Below are positions 17,350 to 25,692 of a stretch of 64,000 nt of DNA, piece by piece (the first letter of the stretch is position 1; each line of letters starts with the position of its first letter). Below the pieces are notes generated by a model. It saw nothing but the letters and a program-made list of their open reading frames with translations. It did not search any database and was not told where the DNA came from. Origin of the DNA: Echinicola shivajiensis (GTDB lineage Bacteria; Bacteroidota; Bacteroidia; Cytophagales; Cyclobacteriaceae); the NCBI RefSeq assembly GCF_018642165.1, contig NZ_JAHHZM010000019.1:1-64000 (forward strand), in the 5' to 3' direction. The position numbers and the translations under genes were made by a program.

Positions 17350-18879
17350 ATGAAGAATATTATTATTGCTTTTGGTATTATTTGGGGAGCCATATTTTAC
17401 ACGGGGATACCCACTGTTCTGGCACTTGATAATGACCATAAAACAGAAGTAGTACAGGACCATGAACAAATAGACCAAGGCCACTCATCGGACACTGTTC
17501 ATGCCTCTGAAATGCCTGGAGAACACGGAGAGGAAGAGGGAGAGCATGGACAGGCTCCAATTTGGTTAGTAATTCCATTTGTAGTTTTATTATTGATGAT
17601 TGCCACAGGACCGCTATTTTATGAGCACTTTTGGCATCATAATTACCCAAAAGTGGCTATTATTCTAGCCACATTGGTTGTTGCCTATTACCTATTCGTA
17701 TTACACGACGTCCACCAACCCATCCATGCACTGGCCGAATACCTACAATTTATTGCCTTACTTTCGTCATTATATATAGCATCAGGAGGTATTCTTATTA
17801 AAGTAGATAAAAAGTCAACCCCTTTTGCCAATGTATCTCTACTGATCATAGGGGCCATCATTTCCAACCTTATAGGTACGACGGGAGCTTCAATGCTTTT
17901 GATCAGGCCATTTATCAGATTAAACAAACACAATATCCAAGCTTATCATATCATCTTCTTTATTTTTATGGTAAGTAATATTGGTGGTTCATTGACTCCT
18001 ATTGGAGACCCTCCACTTTTCCTTGGTTTCTTGAAAGGGATTCCTTTTTTCTGGACATTGGATCATAACTGGCCAGCTTGGACTGTTGCTTTAGTGATCC
18101 TTTCTGTAGTATTCTACTTCATCGACCGCAAATTTGGAAGAGCTAACGATAATGAAACCATTGAAGAAGTAACCTACAGTAATAAAATGTCATTGATAGG
18201 TTACAAAAACTTCTTATGGTTACTGATCATAATCATCTCTGTATTCTTGGATCCAAATGTAATCGATTGGGTTCCTGCCATACATTACGACGGAATGAAA
18301 TTCTCCTATATTAGGGAAATCATCATGTTCTCCGTGGCTTTCTTTTCATACAAATTTGCTGACGATAGGGCCATAAAAGGAAATGAATTCAATTTCGAAC
18401 CCATTAGGGAGGTAGCCTATATATTCGTAGGGATCTTTGGCACCATGATGCCGGCACTTCAATTGGTAGGGAATTTTGCCAAATCGCCAGAAGGATCTGA
18501 GCTGATCACTCATAATACCCTTTACTGGGGAACAGGTTTATTATCGGGTTTTTTGGACAATGCCCCTACCTATCTCAACTTTTTGGCTGCAGCCATGGCC
18601 TCTAAAGGAGCTTCTATTTCGAACGTGGAGATGGTAAAACAATTTGCCATGGACGGCTATCATGATTCTGCTTTCGAACTCATGGCAATCTCTTTAGCTG
18701 CTGTATTCTTCGGAGCTATGACCTATATAGGCAACGGACCTAACTTTATGGTAAAGTCTATTGCAGAGCAAAGTGGCATCAAAATGCCTTCATTCTTTGG
18801 ATATATCATTCGTTTCTCTATCCCTATACTGCTTCCAATATTAATCATCGTTTGGCTGATCTTCTTTGCTTTCAGTTGA
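17350..18879 (+). CDS. NhaD-type sodium:proton antiporter
   Basis: A 509-residue inner-membrane Na+/H+ antiporter of the NhaD branch (ion transporter superfamily). A cleavable-looking signal (residues 1-25) is followed by a His- and acid-rich segment (about 28-75, with HGEEEGEHGQ). About a dozen hydrophobic helices come next, with the conserved NIGGSLTPIGDPP region near residue 210 and a TYIGNGPNFMVKS motif near 460. It probably exports Na+ and supports salt or alkaline tolerance. The His/acid-rich leader is discussed as a separate finding. It is transcribed alone and ends at a bidirectional terminator. Confidence 0.88.
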   Translation: MKNIIIAFGIIWGAIFYTGIPTVLALDNDHKTEVVQDHEQIDQGHSSDTVHASEMPGEHGEEEGEHGQAPIWLVIPFVVLLLMIATGPLFYEHFWHHNYPKVAIILATLVVAYYLFVLHDVHQPIHALAEYLQFIALLSSLYIASGGILIKVDKKSTPFANVSLLIIGAIISNLIGTTGASMLLIRPFIRLNKHNIQAYHIIFFIFMVSNIGGSLTPIGDPPLFLGFLKGIPFFWTLDHNWPAWTVALVILSVVFYFIDRKFGRANDNETIEEVTYSNKMSLIGYKNFLWLLIIIISVFLDPNVIDWVPAIHYDGMKFSYIREIIMFSVAFFSYKFADDRAIKGNEFNFEPIREVAYIFVGIFGTMMPALQLVGNFAKSPEGSELITHNTLYWGTGLLSGFLDNAPTYLNFLAAAMASKGASISNVEMVKQFAMDGYHDSAFELMAISLAAVFFGAMTYIGNGPNFMVKSIAEQSGIKMPSFFGYIIRFSIPILLPILIIVWLIFFAFS

Positions 18880-18893
18880 TAGGTGATGAAGAT

Positions 18894-18931
18894 AAAAAAG
18901 GGGCTGAAACTTAAGTTTCAGCCCCTTTTTT
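18894..18931. terminator. Bidirectional terminator (38-nt perfect palindrome)
   Basis: A perfect palindrome centred at 18912/18913, with A6 and T6 at its two ends. It serves both the antiporter gene (ending 18879, plus) and the lipoprotein gene (ending 18951, minus). Confidence 0.9.
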
Positions 18932-18950
18932 ATTGAGTTAGCAAAACACC

Positions 18951-19523
18951 TTAGTCAATCACTTCTCCCTGTACTTTTATCTTATTTGGCTCCAAAAACC
19001 ACACTTTCTGAAATCCGCTAACTTCATATTGCTCTAAAGCACCAGTCTCATTCATTTCCAATACTCCCTCAGCTGAAGATTCATAAAACATATTATCTTC
19101 CTCAGATTCAAAATAGATACTGCTTACTCTATCACTTCCCTCCGCATAACTTATCTCAATCAATTTAATGGAACCTTTTGCCCCTTCTTTTAATCTATGA
19201 GTGAGCTTACCGTCTTTTTCAATTGTTTCGTAGGAAGAAGAGTTAGCTGCTTTATTGATATCTGACTGAATAAATATATCCAGCTCCTTACGCCAGGCAT
19301 CCTTGTCCAAAATCACTTCAGAAGTCTGCTCATCACCATTGATCAAGCTGAGTTTGCCTACCTTTTGACCATCAAGACTATTGATCTGTTCTTCTACAAA
19401 ATCCTTGAGTGGAAAATATTTATCAATTTGGGTCGGATTTGCCAAGGGCTGCTTTTCCCCTTCTGAACAGGAGAGCAGCAGCCCACTAAGCAATACTATA
19501 GAAAATCGTTTTTTCAAGATCAA
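18951..19523 (-). CDS. Putative lipoprotein
   Basis: A 190-residue protein with a lipoprotein signal (KKR n-region, LLLSC lipobox with Cys19) and no family I recognise. The mature part is acidic with short strands, suggesting a small periplasmic beta domain (LTHRLKEGAKGSIKLIEISYAEGS and YFESEEDNMFYES regions). The start codon is TTG, directly after the gpmI stop (TAA-TTG), so it is translationally coupled to gpmI. The function is unknown. Confidence 0.7.
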   Translation of the reverse strand: MILKKRFSIVLLSGLLLSCSEGEKQPLANPTQIDKYFPLKDFVEEQINSLDGQKVGKLSLINGDEQTSEVILDKDAWRKELDIFIQSDINKAANSSSYETIEKDGKLTHRLKEGAKGSIKLIEISYAEGSDRVSSIYFESEEDNMFYESSAEGVLEMNETGALEQYEVSGFQKVWFLEPNKIKVQGEVID

Positions 19524-21047
19524 TTATTTTAGCAAAACATCTCCTGTCATATCTGCAGGAATGTCCACACCTATCATCGTAAGGATAGTAGGAGCTAAAT
19601 CTCCCAATTTGCCATCCTTCACTTCTAGGCGGTCCTTCTTATCAACCATGATACATGGCACTAAGTTCGTTGTATGTGCAGTATTTGGAGAACCATCTTC
19701 ATTGATCATCAAATCACTATTCCCATGATCAGCAATCACAATTACTGAATAGTCATTCTTCAGCGCAGTACTGATCACAGAACTGGCGCATTCGTCCACC
19801 GCTTCACAAGCTTTTACGGCAGCATCAAACACACCGGTATGCCCCACCATATCAGCGTTGGCAAAGTTCAAACACACAAAATCAGCTTCTTTCTTATCAA
19901 GTTCAGTGTTTATTTTCTTCGCTATTTCGTGAGCACTCATTTCAGGCTGAAGATCATAAGTAGCTACTTTTGGTGAGCTACAAAGGATCCTGGATTCACC
20001 ATCAAACTCAGTTTCACGGCCTCCTGAGAAAAAGAAGGTTACGTGAGGATATTTTTCTGTCTCGGCAATACGGATTTGCTTTTTACCCTTTGCTGCCAAA
20101 ACTTCACCTAGGGTATTTTTAAGATTGTCTTTTTCAAAAATAACCTTGACACCTTTGAAGGTCTCGTCATAATTGGTAAAGGTTACATAATGAAGGTCCA
20201 ATTTCTTCATCTTATAATCTTCAAAATCCTCTTGGGTCAAAACCTGGGTAATTTCTCTACCTCGGTCTGTACGGAAATTAAAGCAAATAACCACATCACC
20301 ATCTTCTATTTTGGCAATGGCATTACCTTTTTCATCTACATGAACAATTGGACGGATAAACTCATCCGTTACTCCATTAGCATAGGATTTTCTAATCGCT
20401 GAAAGAATATCTTTAGACTTTTCACCTTCACCCAACACCATCGCATCATAGGCCAACTTCACCCTTTCCCATCTCTTATCACGATCCATGGCATAATAAC
20501 GACCAATTACAGAGGCTATCTTACCAGAAGAGTTTTCACAATGGTTCTGTACTTGCTCCAAGAATCCTAAACCGCTCTTTGGGTCAGTATCTCTTCCATC
20601 AGTAAAAGCATGGATATAAGCTTCTTCAACCCCATTGGCTTTGGCAGCATCACAAAGTCCCAAAAGATGCTTAACATGGGCATGGACACCACCATCAGAA
20701 ACCAATCCGATAAAGTGAACTTTCTTACCCTTTTTCTTTGCTACTGCAAAAGCTTCTTTCAACACTGGGTTTTCATTCAAGTCACCCTCGTCAACTGCCT
20801 TATTGATTTTTACCAGATCTTGATAGACAACTCTGCCGGCACCGATGTTCATATGGCCTACTTCAGAATTACCCATCTGCCCCTCTGGTAGACCAACTGC
20901 CAATCCAGATGCTTCTAATTTAGAATGTGGGTATTTTTCAAAAAGGCTGTCAATAAATGGTGTATTCGCTTTGTCTATAGCTGATACTTCAGGATTGGTG
21001 GCCAAGCCCCAACCATCTAAAATCATTAATAAAACTTTTTTATCCAT
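19524..21047 (-). CDS. gpmI: 2,3-bisphosphoglycerate-independent phosphoglycerate mutase
   Basis: GpmI, 507 residues, interconverts 3- and 2-phosphoglycerate in glycolysis with two Mn2+ and a phosphoserine intermediate. The catalytic serine lies in the MGNSEVGH motif, and metal-ligand motifs include LMILDGWG, TDGRDTDP and ADHGNSD. The frame is open 27 nt further upstream, but a perfect -7 box (21052-21059) lies in that extension, so the ATG of MDKKVLLM at 21047 is the start. The -7 box is 4 nt from this ATG, which suggests a leaderless transcript. The lipoprotein gene follows with no gap. Confidence 0.95.
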   Translation of the reverse strand: MDKKVLLMILDGWGLATNPEVSAIDKANTPFIDSLFEKYPHSKLEASGLAVGLPEGQMGNSEVGHMNIGAGRVVYQDLVKINKAVDEGDLNENPVLKEAFAVAKKKGKKVHFIGLVSDGGVHAHVKHLLGLCDAAKANGVEEAYIHAFTDGRDTDPKSGLGFLEQVQNHCENSSGKIASVIGRYYAMDRDKRWERVKLAYDAMVLGEGEKSKDILSAIRKSYANGVTDEFIRPIVHVDEKGNAIAKIEDGDVVICFNFRTDRGREITQVLTQEDFEDYKMKKLDLHYVTFTNYDETFKGVKVIFEKDNLKNTLGEVLAAKGKKQIRIAETEKYPHVTFFFSGGRETEFDGESRILCSSPKVATYDLQPEMSAHEIAKKINTELDKKEADFVCLNFANADMVGHTGVFDAAVKACEAVDECASSVISTALKNDYSVIVIADHGNSDLMINEDGSPNTAHTTNLVPCIMVDKKDRLEVKDGKLGDLAPTILTMIGVDIPADMTGDVLLK

Positions 21048-21051
21048 AAGG

Positions 21052-21059
21052 CAAATATA
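21052..21059 (-). promoter_or_regulatory. -7 element of the gpmI promoter
   Basis: TATATTTG on the minus strand, a perfect TAnnTTTG, ends 4 nt before the gpmI ATG (21045-21047). It decides the start codon and implies little or no 5' leader. Confidence 0.6.
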
Positions 21060-21240
21060 AAGATTTAAATGCAATGATAGGAAATTCCTCCGGCTTAAGC
21101 CATTTTTCTATTCCCTGATTTTAAAAGGATTTAAACAACATTTTCTTCTATTTTTATCAAAAAATACCTTTTTTTGTTCACTTCAAACAGTTACCCAACC
21201 AATCATAAATTTTGGCTTAAAATTTGAGCTAAGTCTAATA

Positions 21241-21648
21241 ATGAAAAAATTAATTACGCATACATTTTATATTTTTATGTTTGCCATACTGGCCAGTACT
21301 CAGCCTGCATGGGCGCAAAGTAGTGACCATGAAAAAAGTATAAGCATTTCACTCAAAGCCGGATCAAGTAGGGATCTCTCTGCTATGTTCGAAAATAATG
21401 TGGAACTTAACATTAATGGAAATGAGGGAGACTACTCCAAAAACCAAGCTGAGTTGATTCTTAGGGATTTCTTCAAAAAATTTCCTCCAGAAGAATTTGA
21501 CATTGTACATAAAGGAAAATCGGGATCCCAAATTCTTTATTATATAGGAAGCTATCAAAGCTCGCACGGAAATTTCAGAACCCTGATCAAGTGTAAATTG
21601 AAAGATGACAATATCAGGATTTACTCCATGGACTTCAATAAGGAGTAA
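21241..21648 (+). CDS. DUF4783 family secreted protein
   Basis: A 135-residue exported protein with a signal peptide (residues 1-26, ending PAWAQ). It matches the Bacteroidota DUF4783 pattern: a cystatin/NTF2-like small domain with the FFKKFPPEEFDIVHKGKSG segment and a final strand IRIYSMDFNKE. The role is unknown. It precedes nadC by 90 nt, so the two may share a transcript. Confidence 0.75.
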   Translation: MKKLITHTFYIFMFAILASTQPAWAQSSDHEKSISISLKAGSSRDLSAMFENNVELNINGNEGDYSKNQAELILRDFFKKFPPEEFDIVHKGKSGSQILYYIGSYQSSHGNFRTLIKCKLKDDNIRIYSMDFNKE

Positions 21649-21738
21649 ATTATATTCCTAAATACTTCCGAGTATCTTTTTATCACCAAGATTGAGCCTA
21701 AAAAAGGCTGCTTTCCTGAATTTTCTTATTTTTACAAC

Positions 21739-22596
21739 GTGAAAGAAAATTACTTAACTCAGGAAAATTTAGAGGCATTTATCCAATCCGCTTTTAAAGA
21801 AGATGTTGGAGAAGGTGATCACTCCACCTTGGCCTCCATACCCAAAGGTCAAATGGGTAGGGCACAGTTAATCATCAAAGAAGAAGGGATTATTGCCGGC
21901 TTAAAACTAGCGGAAATGATCTTTCACTCTTATGACGCTGACCTAGAGGTAAAACTTTTGATGGAAGATGGCCAACAGGCAAAAAAAGGAGACATTGGCC
22001 TTACAGTAGCTGGAAAAGCGGCCTCCATTCTTACCACAGAACGCTTGGTACTGAACTGCATGCAGCGCATGAGCGGTATCGCTACCAAGACCAATCAACT
22101 CTGTCAATTAATTTCCCATACCAATGCCAAATTATTGGACACTAGGAAAACAACTCCTAACTTCAGAATGTTAGAAAAGTGGGCAGTAGCCATTGGGGGA
22201 GGAGAGAATCACCGCTTTGCTCTTTATGATATGGTTATGCTCAAGGATAACCATATTGACTTTGCAGGCGGCATAGCAGCGGCCATAGCCTCTACCAAGC
22301 AATATTTAAAGGAAAATCTGCTTGATTTGAAAATCGAGGTAGAAACCCGGAATCTTGAGGAAGTAAAAGAAGTTCTATCTGTAGGAGGAGTCGATGTAAT
22401 CATGCTCGATAATATGGGCAACGATGAGATGAGGAAGGCCGTTAGTCTTATAAATGGCAAAGTTGCAACTGAGGCTTCAGGAGGCATCACCGAAGATACC
22501 TTAAAGGGAGTAGCAGAATGTGGCGTAGATTTTATTTCTGTTGGAGCCCTTACTCATCACGTAAAAAGTCTGGATATTAGTCTAAAAGCCTATTGA
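21739..22596 (+). CDS. nadC: Nicotinate-nucleotide pyrophosphorylase
   Basis: NadC (quinolinate phosphoribosyltransferase), 285 residues. It makes nicotinate mononucleotide from quinolinate and PRPP in de novo NAD synthesis. Signature parts: EGDHST near residue 25, LDTRKTTPNFR (about 134-144), the GGGENHR loop and MLKDNH. The C terminus has EASGGI and DFISVGALTH. The start is GTG at 21739, which gives the expected N terminus. A LytTR protein follows after 41 nt on the same strand. No nadA or nadB is in the window. Confidence 0.95.
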   Translation: MKENYLTQENLEAFIQSAFKEDVGEGDHSTLASIPKGQMGRAQLIIKEEGIIAGLKLAEMIFHSYDADLEVKLLMEDGQQAKKGDIGLTVAGKAASILTTERLVLNCMQRMSGIATKTNQLCQLISHTNAKLLDTRKTTPNFRMLEKWAVAIGGGENHRFALYDMVMLKDNHIDFAGGIAAAIASTKQYLKENLLDLKIEVETRNLEEVKEVLSVGGVDVIMLDNMGNDEMRKAVSLINGKVATEASGGITEDTLKGVAECGVDFISVGALTHHVKSLDISLKAY

Positions 22597-22637
22597 TCCC
22601 TTTTTTATAACGGAAAAACTATCGGTAAAAACTGTAT

Positions 22638-23408
22638 ATGGAAGCAAAAAATCATTTCATCCATTGTTTGGTCATTCACAAACCTGAGGAAGGCTATAGA
22701 CTTAGCCACCATATCCATCAGGCTTGCGTAGAGGCCAAAACCATGGAGGTCCTGCCTTCATGGGAAGAAGCTATCCATTATTTGGAGGCCGGAAATAGGG
22801 TGGACTTGATCTTAGGAAGCTATGAACTGATTGATTTGCATCCTTATGCTTTCGAGAAAATGAATAAGTTTATCCCGGTGATATTCACCTCTTCCAAACC
22901 ATTTGTCACGGAAAAGGCTTTCTCCCTCAACTGTCTGGATTTTATCAACGACAATCCCTCTGACGCGCGCCTCTCGAGGTCTTTTGAGAAATTCAAATCA
23001 TTGTACCGCTCAAACAACAAATTACATTTCAGCAAGCAAATTCTAGGAGTGACTGGGGCTAACCATCAGAAATCAAGATTTTTGGTAAAATCTGGAGAAC
23101 AGCTTTTTTACAAGAACCAAAATGACGTGGCTTTTTTCCTTGCGGATCAAGGGCAAACCTATTTGGTGGAATTGGGATCTGGAAACCAGTACCACATCAG
23201 TTATAAATTGATGGATCTGGAGGATCAACTCGACCCAGCCCAATTTTTCAGAATCAACAGAAGCATTATTTTGAATATTGAAACAATAGATACCATTAAA
23301 AAACACCTTAACAGTAGGCTAAGAATTATTCCTAAAGTTCCATTCGAGAGTGATATTATCGTCAGCAGAGAAAAAGTAAGCAAATTTAAAAAATGGGTAA
23401 GCCAGTAA
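22638..23408 (+). CDS. LytTR DNA-binding protein with degenerate receiver domain
   Basis: A 256-residue protein with a receiver-like N-terminal domain (about 1-125) and a C-terminal LytTR DNA-binding domain (about 150-255, with FFRINRSIILNIETID and the basic RLRIIP strand). The receiver fold can be followed (DLILGSYEL, VIFTSS), but the key residues are gone: Ser61 replaces the phospho-acceptor Asp, His-Lys replaces the acidic pair, and the usual Lys-Pro near the end reads DNP. Phosphorylation control is therefore unlikely. It follows nadC closely. The target genes are unknown. Confidence 0.85.
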   Translation: MEAKNHFIHCLVIHKPEEGYRLSHHIHQACVEAKTMEVLPSWEEAIHYLEAGNRVDLILGSYELIDLHPYAFEKMNKFIPVIFTSSKPFVTEKAFSLNCLDFINDNPSDARLSRSFEKFKSLYRSNNKLHFSKQILGVTGANHQKSRFLVKSGEQLFYKNQNDVAFFLADQGQTYLVELGSGNQYHISYKLMDLEDQLDPAQFFRINRSIILNIETIDTIKKHLNSRLRIIPKVPFESDIIVSREKVSKFKKWVSQ

Positions 23409-23432
23409 GCATCATACTTACTGGCTTTTTTT
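23399..23432 (+). terminator. Terminator overlapping the LytTR stop codon
   Basis: A 9-bp stem (23401-23409 with 23417-23425), extended by AA/TT, and a T7 run. The stop codon (23406-23408) lies in the left arm. The convergent ABC exporter gene ends at 23451. Confidence 0.85.
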
Positions 23433-23450
23433 ATTTCTATTTTTCAGCTC

Positions 23451-25238
23451 CTAGTCTGCAAACTGCAATTTGACCAGATTGGCATAAAAACCTCCTTCTT
23501 GGGCCGCCAAGGCCTCATGATTTCCTTCTTCAACTATTTCACCATCCTTCAGGACATAAATCCTATCCACCTTTCTAATAGTAGCCAGCCTATGAGCAAT
23601 AACAATGGTTGTCCTATTTTTCATCAGTTCATCCAATGCTTCCTGAACTAAAGCCTCGGATTCTGCATCCAATGAAGAGGTAGCCTCATCCAAAATTAAA
23701 ATGGATGGATCTTTCAATATCGCCCTTGCTATGGCAATCCTTTGCCTTTGACCTCCTGACAATTTTACTCCGCGCTCACCCACCATGGTATCCAAACCTT
23801 CCGGGAACTTGCCGATAAATTGCCAAGCATTGGCCTTCTTCGCTGCAGAAATGATCTCCTCTTCACTGGCCTCGGGCTTTGCATAGGCTATATTCTCCCT
23901 AATACTTCCACCAAATAACAATACCTCCTGAGGAACAATCCCAATATTGGAACGAAGTTGCTTCAAATTCCAGTCCTGAATGGGCTTCCCATCAATCTTG
24001 ATCTCCCCAAAACGAATCGAATAGAACTTCATCAACAGCTGGATAATAGTTGACTTACCCGCTCCAGAATGACCTGCCAAGGCTATTTTTTCTCCTGACC
24101 TAATGGACAATTGGATATTGTTCAACACCGAAGCATCTGGTCGGGTCGGGTAATTAAAGCTAACATTATTGAATTCCACATCTCCGATAATACTAGCATC
24201 CTGATAATCTGCCAAAGACTCTTCTGGAGCTTCCTCCAAGATTTCTAGTACTCGTTCTGACGAACCAATAGCCTTTTGAACCTGCCCATAAATATCCCCA
24301 AGCCCTGCAATGGAACCTCCAATAAAAGTAGTGTAAAGCACAAAGGAAACTAAATCCCCAATACTCATGGCACCTGTACTTACCATCATGGCACCATACC
24401 ACATCACTGCTACTATACCTCCAAATAATGCGAATATGATAAAGGAAATAAAAGCCCCTCTAAATCCTGCTGCTTTCAAAGCCACTTTGACCACCTTATT
24501 CAATCCCTTTTCATATCTGGCAGACTCATAAGCTTCCCCTGCGAAGGATTTCACGGTAGTAATAGATTGAAGAGTTTCTTCAACGATTACATTGGCATTG
24601 GCCAATTGATCCTGGGTTTCCTTAGATAGCTTACGGATAAACTTCCCAAACACCATGGCGATGATAACCAACACCGGGAAAGTCGCCAGCATAAACAAGG
24701 TCAACCTAGGAGTAGTTACAAAAAGAAAAACCGTACCAGCCAGCAGCGTCACTATCTGACGGAACAATTCCGCAAGGGTAGTAGAGAAGGTATCTTGCAA
24801 TAAACTTACATCTGAAGTAATCCGACTGATCAGCTCCCCAGTCCTCCTTTTATCAAAAAAGCTCATGGGTAAATTCACCAACCTGCTGTACAGTGACAAC
24901 CTGATATCACGCATTGACTTTTCACTTACCTGCGCGAACAACCATACCCTAAAAAAGGAAAACACACTCTGGACAAACAATATCCCTATCAATACCAATG
25001 CGATGATATTAATATCATTGAATATCCACTCCTTGCCCTGAGCTGTATCAATCAACTTACCGGCCACATAGGGAAATGCCAATAAGGTCAAGCTGGAAAA
25101 CAATAGGAAAAACAAGCCTATTATAAATACCCCCTTATAGGGCAAAACAAAATTAAATATACCTATCAGCTTACGTAGGTTCTTCTTATTCAGCTTTCTC
25201 TTTTCGTGTTCTTCCAGCGCTTTTTTCTTCTTTGCCAT
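23451..25238 (-). CDS. ABC exporter, fused permease and ATPase (MsbA-like)
   Basis: A 595-residue half-transporter of the type IV ABC exporter class that acts as a homodimer in the inner membrane. Six membrane helices (about residues 30-315) precede the nucleotide-binding domain with Walker A GHSGAGKST, the Q-loop, signature LSGGQRQRIAIARA, Walker B ILILDEATSSLD and the H-loop IAHRLAT. MsbA-like lipid or drug export is the usual annotation; the substrate cannot be told from sequence. The transcript may be controlled at a 26-bp palindrome that covers the -7 box. Confidence 0.88.
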   Translation of the reverse strand: MAKKKKALEEHEKRKLNKKNLRKLIGIFNFVLPYKGVFIIGLFFLLFSSLTLLAFPYVAGKLIDTAQGKEWIFNDINIIALVLIGILFVQSVFSFFRVWLFAQVSEKSMRDIRLSLYSRLVNLPMSFFDKRRTGELISRITSDVSLLQDTFSTTLAELFRQIVTLLAGTVFLFVTTPRLTLFMLATFPVLVIIAMVFGKFIRKLSKETQDQLANANVIVEETLQSITTVKSFAGEAYESARYEKGLNKVVKVALKAAGFRGAFISFIIFALFGGIVAVMWYGAMMVSTGAMSIGDLVSFVLYTTFIGGSIAGLGDIYGQVQKAIGSSERVLEILEEAPEESLADYQDASIIGDVEFNNVSFNYPTRPDASVLNNIQLSIRSGEKIALAGHSGAGKSTIIQLLMKFYSIRFGEIKIDGKPIQDWNLKQLRSNIGIVPQEVLLFGGSIRENIAYAKPEASEEEIISAAKKANAWQFIGKFPEGLDTMVGERGVKLSGGQRQRIAIARAILKDPSILILDEATSSLDAESEALVQEALDELMKNRTTIVIAHRLATIRKVDRIYVLKDGEIVEEGNHEALAAQEGGFYANLVKLQFAD

Positions 25239-25254
25239 AATTTGGTCAGGTGCT

Positions 25255-25280
25255 TGTACATTTGCGGCTACAAATGTACA
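25255..25280 (-). promoter_or_regulatory. Palindrome over the -7 box of the ABC exporter gene
   Basis: A perfect 10-bp inverted repeat (TGTACATTTG, 6-nt spacer, CAAATGTACA). The minus-strand half gives TACATTTG (25271-25278), an exact -7 element about 33 nt before the exporter ATG. It looks like an operator over a promoter. A TTG lies 14 nt upstream, closer than usual. Confidence 0.55.
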
Positions 25281-25361
25281 TGATTTGGTTTACAATTGAT
25301 AAAGTTCAGTAGATCAAAAGAAAACGGCCTTCATAGGTGCTTTCCCCGCTTAACCTACGCT

Positions 25362-25685
25362 TTAAGGATGGTTACGGATGAACAGCTTCCTTAATCTTTG
25401 GAATATTTCTTTCTCTTTTTCCCAAAAGAAGCTAAACTGCCCGAACAAAAAACCATAAAACAACAGCATGATTTGGTAAAGTGGCAAAACTAGCAACAAG
25501 TACAAAAGGGTTTTCCAGACCCCGCCAGACTCCATGTTCACTCCAAGGAAATCAAATATAGGCTGTTTGATGAATACTACTGTCAAGCCCGTACAGGCAA
25601 ACACCAATAATACCAGCAGCACTTGCCCAAGGCTTTTCAATTGCCATTTTTTCTGTAGTCGTTTTAGATAGCTTTGTTGGTTCAT
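25362..25685 (-). CDS. Small membrane protein, DUF6787-like
   Basis: A 107-residue protein with two strong hydrophobic helices (about residues 19-40 and 60-86) between basic ends. It resembles the small Bacteroidota DUF6787 family as I recall it, with the pattern LVFACTGLTVVFIKQPIFDFLGV. The function is unknown. It lies 7 nt downstream of the M14 peptidase gene and is probably co-transcribed with it. Confidence 0.6.
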   Translation of the reverse strand: MNQQSYLKRLQKKWQLKSLGQVLLVLLVFACTGLTVVFIKQPIFDFLGVNMESGGVWKTLLYLLLVLPLYQIMLLFYGFLFGQFSFFWEKEKEIFQRLRKLFIRNHP

Positions 25686-25692
25686 ATTCTAT

